A DNA stretch of 17,703 nt from JAHRAH01 sp051009015 (GTDB taxonomy: Bacteria > Pseudomonadota > Gammaproteobacteria > Tethybacterales > Persebacteraceae). The notes under the pieces were generated by a model. It searched no databases and had not been told where the DNA came from. It saw only the letters and a program-made list of their open reading frames with translations. The translations under genes were made by a program, and so were the position numbers. Positions within the stretch are counted from its first letter, which is position 1; each line of letters starts with the position of its first letter. The DNA is taken from contig JBPCWZ010000043.1 in assembly GCA_051009015.1 (NCBI GenBank), positions 1-17,703 of the forward strand. Direction: 5' to 3'. Of this stretch, positions 11,692 through 17,703 are shown piece by piece.

Positions 11692-12364
11692 GCCCGCCGA
11701 TTCTACACCCCCGCCCGCCGTTTATCTTAGCGGCGTTTGTTTGTCATTTGGCGATGTCAATGTCCTCTCCGGTGTGGATTTTGCCGTCCGGCGCGGCGAA
11801 AAGGTCGCGCTGACGGGTCCTTCCGGTGCCGGAAAAACCAGTTTGCTTGCCGTTGCCGCCGGATTGCTTAGCCCCGACAGCGGCATCGTCCGCACTTGCA
11901 GTATGGATGTCAATCAAATGGACGAAGACGCCCGGGCAAAAATGCGCCGCGATAATATCGGCGTGGTTTTTCAGCATTTTCATCTTTTGGAATCCATGAC
12001 CGCCGCCGAGAATGTCGCCCTGCCGCTGGAACTTGCCGGACGCAAAGACGCCGCCGCCATCGCCATGCAATCCCTCGCCGCCGTGGGAATGGCAAACCGC
12101 GCCAAACATTTTCCCGGGCAACTTTCCGGCGGCGAGCGGCAGAGAGTCGCCATCGCCCGCGCCTTTGCGCCAAAACCGCAACTTCTCCTCGCCGACGAGC
12201 CGACCGGCAATTTGGACTCCGACACCGGCGCGGAGATTATCAATGTGTTGTTTGATTTGGCGGGCGGCGGCGGCACGATATTGTTTATCACGCACAACAA
12301 CGACATTTTGCCGAGGTTTGACCGCGTGTGCAGTTTGCGCGCCGGGCGCATTGTGGAAGTGTGA
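11690..12364 (+). CDS. ybbA: ABC transporter ATPase YbbA (LolD/MacB-type)
   Basis: A 224-residue cytoplasmic ATPase driving the YbbP permease. Walker A GPSGAGKTS, Q-loop VFQHFHLLESMTAAENV, ABC signature LSGGERQRVAIARAF, Walker B LLLADEPTGNLD and switch ITHNN are all present, and the ERQ/GNLD details fit the MacB/LolD/FtsE branch. The neighbourhood (tesA divergent, ybbP downstream) points to YbbA over LolD. ATG 11690 is chosen because it begins a normal-length protein and lies next to the candidate -10; the open frame continues upstream only as antisense of tesA. Its stop overlaps the ybbP start as GTGA. Confidence 0.92.
   Translation: MPADSTPPPAVYLSGVCLSFGDVNVLSGVDFAVRRGEKVALTGPSGAGKTSLLAVAAGLLSPDSGIVRTCSMDVNQMDEDARAKMRRDNIGVVFQHFHLLESMTAAENVALPLELAGRKDAAAIAMQSLAAVGMANRAKHFPGQLSGGERQRVAIARAFAPKPQLLLADEPTGNLDSDTGAEIINVLFDLAGGGGTILFITHNNDILPRFDRVCSLRAGRIVEV
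11700..11705 (-). promoter_or_regulatory. Candidate -10 TAGAAT for tesA, inside ybbA codons
   Basis: On the minus strand TAGAAT is followed by eight bases and the tesA ATG. It lies within codons 4-6 of ybbA (Asp-Ser-Thr). With the plus-strand TAGAAT at 11674 it forms a facing pair around the shared CATG. No -35 is evident. Confidence 0.45.
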
Positions 12365-14880
12365 GCCCCGTTCGCTTTGTCGTCCGCGCCGAGTTGCGCG
12401 GCAAAAAAGAGTTGTTTGCGCTTGCCGCGGCGGCGATGGGTTTTGCCGCGGCGGTGCTGGCTTTGGTGTTGTCGCTTGCCGATTCTTTTGATGTTTCGTT
12501 CAATCAATCGGCGCGCGAGTTGCTCGGCGGCGATATGTCGGTGCGCCTGACTCAGCGGGATTTTTCGCAGCGGGAGACACAATGGCTGCGCGAAAACAGC
12601 GCCGGCTTTACGCTTGTGCGCGCCGCCCGTGTTTTGGCAAGCGCAAAAGACAATGTCGCCATCGCCCGGCTCAAATCGGTGGATGATGCTTATCCGTTAT
12701 ACGGCGCACTCGCCGTGCGTGATGAAAGCATTGACGCCAAAGGCATTCTTTCGCAACCGCCAAGCGGCGGGGCATATCCCGCCATTGTCGGCGCGGCGGT
12801 GTTGGAACAACTTGATATTAATATCGGCGATGTTTTTAGCGCCGCCGGTATGACCTTGCGCGCCGCGGCGATTGTTGCGAAGGAGCCGGATCCTGACCCG
12901 ACTTTGCTTCTTAATGCGCTCTTGATAATGGTGCATGACAAGCATTTGCGCGCCGCCGATATTATCAGCCCGGGAATGCTGGTATCGCGCTATGCCCGCG
13001 TGAAACTTCCGCCGCAAGGCAACGGCGGGCAGTGGCGCGCGCTTTTGGCGGCGGCATTTCCGGATGGCGGCTGGCGCGTGCGCGACAAGTCGGACGCCGT
13101 CCCGCGCCTGAAAAGAATCATCAACAACATGCGCGATTTTCTGGCATTGGCATCATTGGCGGCGATGCTCATAGCGGGCGTTGGCATTGGCGGGGCGATG
13201 AATGCGTTTTTGGCGGCGCGCATTCGCGCCATTGCGGTAGTCAAAATGCTCGGCGGCGGCGCGATGCTTGTGCGCAAGATATATCTGTGCCTTGCCGCCG
13301 TCATCGCCGGCAGCGGCGCGCTTGCCGGTATTGTCATCGGGCAATCGGCATTGTTATATCTGGCGCCGCAGTTGTCGGATTATCTGCCGCTGACATTGAC
13401 GGCGTTGTGGTCGTGGAATGCATTGGGCAGGACTTTGTTGTCGGCATTTTTGATAAGCGCGGTTTTTGTATTGCCGCCGATAATGCATTACGCCCGGGCA
13501 AACCCGCTTGCATTGTTTGGCGGCGGCGCGAGGAGTGATGATTTGCCGCCTTTGTTGTTGGGGGAGAAGTTGTTTATTGCGGCGTGCGCTTTGGCGGCGG
13601 CGGCTTTGCTGCCATTGCAGGGGGAGGATAAGATTGTTGTCGCCGGCATCGGGCTGACGGCTTTGTTGTTGCTGGTTTTGGCGCGGCTGATTACCGCCGC
13701 CGCCGCAAAGATGGCAAGCGCGACTTCGCCGCCGTTGTCGTGGGGCTTGCTCGCGGTATCGCGCAACCGCAGGCAGAGCATGACAAGCGCGGTATCGCTC
13801 GGCATCGGCATTTCGGCGCTTGCCGCCGTGATGAATGTTGAGGGAAACTTTAATGCCGTTGTCAACGGCGCATTGCGGCAGGAAATTCCGGCGATGTATA
13901 TGATAGGCGTTTTGCCGCAACAAGTTAATCAGTTGCGCGAGATAATCCGCGAAGAAGATGAAAATGCAACCGTCAATGCCGTGCCGATAGTGCGCGGGCG
14001 CATAACCCATCTGGCGGGAAAGCCGGTGGCGGAATATACGCCACCGCAGGAACAGCGATGGATATTGCGCGGCGACAGGGGGATGACATGGTCGCCGGAT
14101 GGCGATTTTGCCCGGCAAAGCGGCGACATTACCGGCGGGACTATTTGGCAGGATGGTTTGGGGGATAAAATCCAAATGTCATTTGACGACGAAGCGGCGC
14201 AGGCATTCGGCTTAACCCTTGGCGACGAAGTGCAAGTGAACATTCTGGGGCGTCCGCTGACGGCGGTCATTACCAGTTTTCGGCGCATTACATGGCAGCG
14301 TTTGAATATTAATTTTGTGATGATATTGTCAAAGAAACCTTTTGCCAATGTCCCGCACGGCTATTTTGCCGCGGCGTATATGGATGAGAATGCGGCAAGG
14401 CGGGCGCAACGAAAAATCGGCGCGACTTTTGCCAATATCACGCCGGTAATAAGCGGCGATGTTTTTGACACGGCGCAAAAGATACTCGGCAATGTCGCCA
14501 TTTTGTTGCGGGCGGTTACTTTTTTGTTGTTGCTCGGGGCGATGCCGGTTGTTGTCGCCGCGCTTGCCGCAAGTCATCGCCGCAGATTGCGCGATTGTGC
14601 GGCGATGCGGCTGGTCGGCGCGCCGACTTCAAAGATAGCGGGGGCGGCAATGGTTGAGATGATATGCACGGCGGTTGTTTGTGTTTTTCCGGCGGTGTTT
14701 TTTGGCTTGGCGGCGGGGCGGTTTGTCGTCGGCGAACTTTTCCAACTTCCATGGCAGCCGCATTTGGCAAATGCCGCAATGCTGGTATTGTTGTCGTCAT
14801 TGTTTTTTGTCGCCCTCGGTGCGATATCCACAATTCGCACAACCCGCATCCCCCCGATAACACTCCTGCGCAACGATTAA
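12361..14880 (+). CDS. ybbP: ABC transporter permease YbbP (FtsX/MacB-type)
   Basis: An 839-residue inner-membrane permease, near E. coli YbbP in length (804). An N-terminal helix (about 18-45) is followed by a large periplasmic region. FtsX-type membrane blocks lie around residues 260-390, with FLAARIRAIAVVKMLGGG as the coupling-helix-like segment. More helices and a second periplasmic region follow, and a second FtsX block ends with SHRRRLRDCAAMRLVGAPTSKI and a final helix. Two FtsX repeats with large periplasmic parts fit a YbbP-type mechanotransmission permease, not an importer. The start is GTG 12361 with a 4-base GTGA overlap with ybbA; an earlier in-frame GTG at 12328 lies inside ybbA. 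Together with TesA it probably handles hydrophobic or acyl compounds in the envelope. Confidence 0.9.
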   Translation: MSPVRFVVRAELRGKKELFALAAAAMGFAAAVLALVLSLADSFDVSFNQSARELLGGDMSVRLTQRDFSQRETQWLRENSAGFTLVRAARVLASAKDNVAIARLKSVDDAYPLYGALAVRDESIDAKGILSQPPSGGAYPAIVGAAVLEQLDINIGDVFSAAGMTLRAAAIVAKEPDPDPTLLLNALLIMVHDKHLRAADIISPGMLVSRYARVKLPPQGNGGQWRALLAAAFPDGGWRVRDKSDAVPRLKRIINNMRDFLALASLAAMLIAGVGIGGAMNAFLAARIRAIAVVKMLGGGAMLVRKIYLCLAAVIAGSGALAGIVIGQSALLYLAPQLSDYLPLTLTALWSWNALGRTLLSAFLISAVFVLPPIMHYARANPLALFGGGARSDDLPPLLLGEKLFIAACALAAAALLPLQGEDKIVVAGIGLTALLLLVLARLITAAAAKMASATSPPLSWGLLAVSRNRRQSMTSAVSLGIGISALAAVMNVEGNFNAVVNGALRQEIPAMYMIGVLPQQVNQLREIIREEDENATVNAVPIVRGRITHLAGKPVAEYTPPQEQRWILRGDRGMTWSPDGDFARQSGDITGGTIWQDGLGDKIQMSFDDEAAQAFGLTLGDEVQVNILGRPLTAVITSFRRITWQRLNINFVMILSKKPFANVPHGYFAAAYMDENAARRAQRKIGATFANITPVISGDVFDTAQKILGNVAILLRAVTFLLLLGAMPVVVAALAASHRRRLRDCAAMRLVGAPTSKIAGAAMVEMICTAVVCVFPAVFFGLAAGRFVVGELFQLPWQPHLANAAMLVLLSSLFFVALGAISTIRTTRIPPITLLRND

Positions 14881-14937
14881 CTTTGTTAGTTATTCTTTTG
14901 CCTTTTGACGAAAAAAGCGCGAAGCGGACAATGGCGG

Positions 14938-14943
14938 TATAAT
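14938..14943 (+). promoter_or_regulatory. -10 TATAAT of the thioredoxin-fold gene, 7 nt before the ATG
   Basis: A perfect TATAAT, seven bases (CGCGGTT) and the ATG at 14951. A TTGACG at 14905-14910 is 27 bp away, too far for a standard -35, and the 17-bp position is not consensus. Confidence 0.6.
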
Positions 14944-14950
14944 CGCGGTT

Positions 14951-15529
14951 ATGTTCACTTTACAAGATGGCGCAGCCGCGCCGGATTTTTGTTTGCCCGC
15001 CACGGATGGCGGCGTTTATCGGCTTGCCGACTTTGCCGATGCGCCGGTGCTGGTGGTCTTTTTTACCTGCAACCATTGCCCGTTTGTGATTAACTCCGAC
15101 GAACTGACCCGCCGCAGCGCCGAAGTTTTCGGCAAGCGCGGGGCGCGTTTTGTCGCCATTAATTCCAACAGCGCAAAAACCTACCGCGAGGATGATTTTG
15201 ACTCAATGGTAATGCGCATGCGCGAGCATAAGTTTCCGTGGTTGTATGCGCATGACGAATCGCAGGATGTCGCCCGGGCTTACGGGGCTTTGCGCACGCC
15301 GCATTTTTTTGTCTTTGACGATGCGCGCCGTTTGATATACACCGGGCGCGCCGTGGATAACCCGCTGGATGCCGCCAAAGTTTCCGTTTATGATTTGGAC
15401 CGCGCTTTGGAAGAACACCTCGGCGGCAAAGCCGTCAGCATCGCGCGCACAAACCCGGTGGGATGCAATGTCAAATGGCACGGCAAAGATGCCAAATGGA
15501 TGCCGCCCGAAGCGTGCGATTTGGTTTAG
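14951..15529 (+). CDS. Thioredoxin-fold (AhpC/TSA-like) family protein
   Basis: A 192-residue cytosolic thioredoxin-fold protein without a signal peptide. After the redoxin-type start (APDFCLPATDGG) comes VLVVFFTCNHCPFV, with a CxxC pair at Cys40/Cys43 (CNHC), then FVAINSNSAKTYREDDF, a typical inserted segment of this family, FPWLYAHDESQDVARAYGALRTPHFFVFD with the cis-Pro region (TPHFF), and a C-terminal NPVGCNVKW box seen in many such proteins. It is likely a thiol-disulfide oxidoreductase or peroxiredoxin-like protein; the physiological substrate is unknown. It is transcribed alone from its own TATAAT and is not coupled to ybbP, which ends 70 bases upstream. The 44 bases after it show no clear terminator. 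Confidence 0.87.
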   Translation: MFTLQDGAAAPDFCLPATDGGVYRLADFADAPVLVVFFTCNHCPFVINSDELTRRSAEVFGKRGARFVAINSNSAKTYREDDFDSMVMRMREHKFPWLYAHDESQDVARAYGALRTPHFFVFDDARRLIYTGRAVDNPLDAAKVSVYDLDRALEEHLGGKAVSIARTNPVGCNVKWHGKDAKWMPPEACDLV

Positions 15530-15573
15530 TTGCAAAAAAGGGCAAAAGGTTACTTTTCTTTTATCCTTGTGAA

Positions 15574-17703
15574 ATGTCGGTAATGCGCCCGGTTTTATAT
15601 GTCATTTGTTTGGCGGCTTTGTTTCTTTCCGCTTGCGGCGGCGGCAATGCCGTCAACTTTCGCGATAACGAGTTCAATGCCAATCCGGGGCTGGGCAATA
15701 TTAATGCCGATGCCGCATACGCGCGGGGATACTTCGGGCAGGGCGTTACCGTTGGCGTCATAGATTCCGGCGTTGTTGCGTCAAATCCCGAGTTTGCCGG
15801 CAGGATAGTCCCCGGACGACCGGGGCAAAACGCGACAACAAACGCAATGGGCGACCACGGCACCAATGTCGCCGGGATTATTGGCGCGGCGCGAAACGGA
15901 GTTGCCAGCCATGGCGTTGCGCCTTCGGTGCATATTATGCCGCTGCTTTCGGGCGGCAGCGGCGAGAATACTTCCAACGAATCTTTCGAATTCGCCGCCG
16001 AGCGGAATGTGCGGATACTTAACAACAGTTACGGCTTTCTCTTTCCCTTTAATGGCATTGACACCGCCACGACGACGACGGTTGCATTTACCGGGCCGGT
16101 GCTAAACCAACTTTTGGACGCCCATTCGGGCATATCCAGCAATATCCTTGATAGAACAAGGCGGCGGCTTTCGTCTTTCGCCGGCAGTATGGACGGCGAG
16201 GATATGGTTGCGGTTTGGGCGGCGGGTAACGAGATGTGGCAGCCGGGCGGGCAGTTGCCGGTTTTTCGCCTTTCCATCAGTAGCAGCGGCATGTCCACCG
16301 TGGGGACTGTCTGGCGCACGCCGGAATATATCATTTCCAACTATGTCATCGGGCTCAGAAGTCATAACAGCGGCGGCAGTGCCGGGCGGTTGTTGATTAC
16401 CATGCGCACGGGCATAACTTTTACCGCCAATGCGGACGCTTATACGATATCGGCTTTTGTCCCGCACGGCGTGGATGCCTATTCCTGGGCTCCGCGTTAT
16501 CATCCGCAGTTGCTCGGCAGGTGGCTTGCGGTTATTGCGGTTGATAGCAGGCGCAGCATTGCGGGTTTTTCCAATGCCTGCGGCGCGGCGAAGCACTGGT
16601 GTCTTGCCGCGCCGGGCGTGGATATTCCGCTTGTCAGCGGCTCCGTTTTGATAACCGCCAGCGGCACTTCGTTTTCCGCCCCGCATGTCAGCGGCGCGCT
16701 TGCATTGTTGAAGAGTCGCTTTCCGCAAATGTCCATGTCGGTTATTGTGCAGATGCTTTTGCAAACCGCCGATGATTTGGGCGAAGCGGGCGTTGACGAC
16801 ATCTACGGGCATGGAATGGTCAATGTTTCCGCCGCCTTGCAGGCGCAAAGCAATACGCGAATGTTAATGGCAAACGGCGCGCCCCTGCCACTTGGCGAAG
16901 TGCGACTGCCGCATGCTTTTGCCGATATTGGCGGGCAGATTGGCGGGGTGCATTCCGCGGTGCGCTATTTGGATGATAGGTATTATGATGCGCCCGTTAA
17001 TGTGGATATCGCCGCCGCGCCGAAGTTGTCGCCGATGCGCGCGGTTGATAACTTGTGGGATGATGATGGCGGCGGTATTAATAATAGCGATATTGACAAT
17101 GCCAACTTTTTCGTGCGCCGTCAGGGCAATGGCGCTTTGCGCGCCGCCGGGGGCAACTATCATCAACTGCAGTTGCGGCATCATTGGTTTGGCGATGCGC
17201 CGGTTTGGAATGCTAATAATGATAATGACGGCGGCAGCCGCCCGTTTTTCTTTTCCGCCGCCGGAGGGAGAAGTTCCGAAGTTATCTGGCAGTTTGACGA
17301 CAGCGCGGGCATCTTCGCCGCCCGCGGCAACGAAGCAAATGGCGATTACCGCCAACTTGGACTAAGATGGCAAAGACAAAGCGTCAGGTTGCATTTTTCA
17401 TCCGCCCTTTCGCACATTCGCGAAGACGACACGCTGCTCGGCGGCAAGTTTGGCGGGGCGATGCCGCTTGTCAATGGCGGCAAAACACGGATGGCGGAAG
17501 TATCGGCAAAATGGCAACTGCACCAAAGCGGCACTAACAAACTGCATCTATTCGGCAACTATCAACATGCGGATACCGATGCCGATATCGGCGGTTTGGC
17601 ATCGGGCATTTCGGGTTTGCAAGCACGCGGATGGCAAGCGGGAATAACGGCGGATGGCATATTTCGCGGCGGCGACAAGTTGCGCTTTGCCTTCGGCGAA
17701 GAG
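15574..17703 (+). CDS. S8 subtilase lipoprotein autotransporter (NalP-like), 3' truncated by window
   Basis: At least 710 codons, open to the window end. A lipoprotein signal peptide ends in LFLSAC-GGG (Cys21, or Cys18 from the second ATG at 15583), so the N-terminus is probably lipidated. The subtilisin domain has the triad Asp64 (VGVIDSGV), His95 (GDHGTNVAG) and Ser366 (SGTSFSAPHVSG), with oxyanion Asn219 (WAAGNE). After about residue 430 the content is Asp/Asn/Gly-rich, and from about residue 600 (LHFSSALSHIREDDTLLGG...) it resembles the region before and into the barrel of S8 autotransporters. Such proteases, NalP in Neisseria and SphB1 in Bordetella, process other surface proteins. The C-terminal barrel lies outside the window, so secretion by autotransport is inferred. 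No strong Shine-Dalgarno or promoter is visible upstream. A short (ACG)4 run occurs at 16068-16079 but keeps frame. Confidence 0.88.
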   Translation, partial: MSVMRPVLYVICLAALFLSACGGGNAVNFRDNEFNANPGLGNINADAAYARGYFGQGVTVGVIDSGVVASNPEFAGRIVPGRPGQNATTNAMGDHGTNVAGIIGAARNGVASHGVAPSVHIMPLLSGGSGENTSNESFEFAAERNVRILNNSYGFLFPFNGIDTATTTTVAFTGPVLNQLLDAHSGISSNILDRTRRRLSSFAGSMDGEDMVAVWAAGNEMWQPGGQLPVFRLSISSSGMSTVGTVWRTPEYIISNYVIGLRSHNSGGSAGRLLITMRTGITFTANADAYTISAFVPHGVDAYSWAPRYHPQLLGRWLAVIAVDSRRSIAGFSNACGAAKHWCLAAPGVDIPLVSGSVLITASGTSFSAPHVSGALALLKSRFPQMSMSVIVQMLLQTADDLGEAGVDDIYGHGMVNVSAALQAQSNTRMLMANGAPLPLGEVRLPHAFADIGGQIGGVHSAVRYLDDRYYDAPVNVDIAAAPKLSPMRAVDNLWDDDGGGINNSDIDNANFFVRRQGNGALRAAGGNYHQLQLRHHWFGDAPVWNANNDNDGGSRPFFFSAAGGRSSEVIWQFDDSAGIFAARGNEANGDYRQLGLRWQRQSVRLHFSSALSHIREDDTLLGGKFGGAMPLVNGGKTRMAEVSAKWQLHQSGTNKLHLFGNYQHADTDADIGGLASGISGLQARGWQAGITADGIFRGGDKLRFAFGEE

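Noticed and set aside
13354..14175. 273-codon minus-strand open frame inside ybbP
   Set aside because: Arg/Gln-rich antisense shadow of ybbP, with no motif or start signal.
14905..14943. TTGACG as -35 for the thioredoxin-fold gene
   Set aside because: The gap to TATAAT is 27 bp, well outside the 16-18 bp usable range.
16068..16079. (ACG)4 run in the subtilase as a phase-variation tract
   Set aside because: It is a trinucleotide repeat, so copy change keeps frame, and it is short. No homopolymer tract like the poly-C of nalP is visible.

Overview
The window looks like chromosome from a GC-rich proteobacterium, most likely a gammaproteobacterium. Support comes from the divergent tesA | ybbA-ybbP cluster (the E. 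coli arrangement), hisE-tatA-tatB-tatC, a glutathione reductase, an rsxA/rnfA gene, and two secreted or outer-membrane proteins of host-associated type (an inverse autotransporter and a NalP-like subtilase). No species can be named from sequence alone. Most genes are ordinary housekeeping; the accessory parts are the two ends and a small restriction-modification locus.

Layout. 1-40: 5' part of a tRNA-Leu(CAA), minus strand. 41-2333: an inverse-autotransporter (intimin/invasin-type) gene whose beta-domain is clear, but whose 3' half is low-complexity tandem repeats with conflicting reading frames. It runs into a repeat field: palindromic dRS3-like repeats and two inverted copies of an 82-83-bp three-hairpin element. 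2334-4906 (minus): a tight run of a NYN-domain putative RNase, moaE, rsxA and uppP. 4907-5047: divergent regulatory region with a perfect 10-bp direct repeat. 5048-6695 (plus): a type II-like R-M pair, an N6A/N4C methyltransferase with an N-terminal helix-turn-helix and an overlapping PD-(D/E)XK nuclease. 6756-9085: divergent PfkB-family sugar/nucleoside kinase and glutathione reductase. 9125-10934: hisE and the complete twin-arginine translocase tatABC. 10966-14880: tesA divergent from the ABC exporter ybbAP. 14951-15529: a cytosolic thioredoxin-fold protein. 15574 to the edge: an S8 subtilase lipoprotein with the start of an autotransporter-type C-terminus, cut by the window end.

The most unusual signal is promoter placement. 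At seven gene starts (methyltransferase, kinase, gor, hisE, tesA, ybbA, thioredoxin-like) a -10-like hexamer (TATAAT, TAGAAT or GATAAT) sits 6-10 nt, usually 7 nt, upstream of the ATG, leaving no room for a Shine-Dalgarno. This suggests leaderless mRNAs. Two divergent pairs take it to the extreme: kinase/gor have promoters packed into about 30 bp, and the tesA/ybbA start codons overlap in one CATG with their -10 hexamers inside each other's coding sequence. By contrast tatA (inside an operon), the NYN gene and the inverse autotransporter have visible Shine-Dalgarno sequences.
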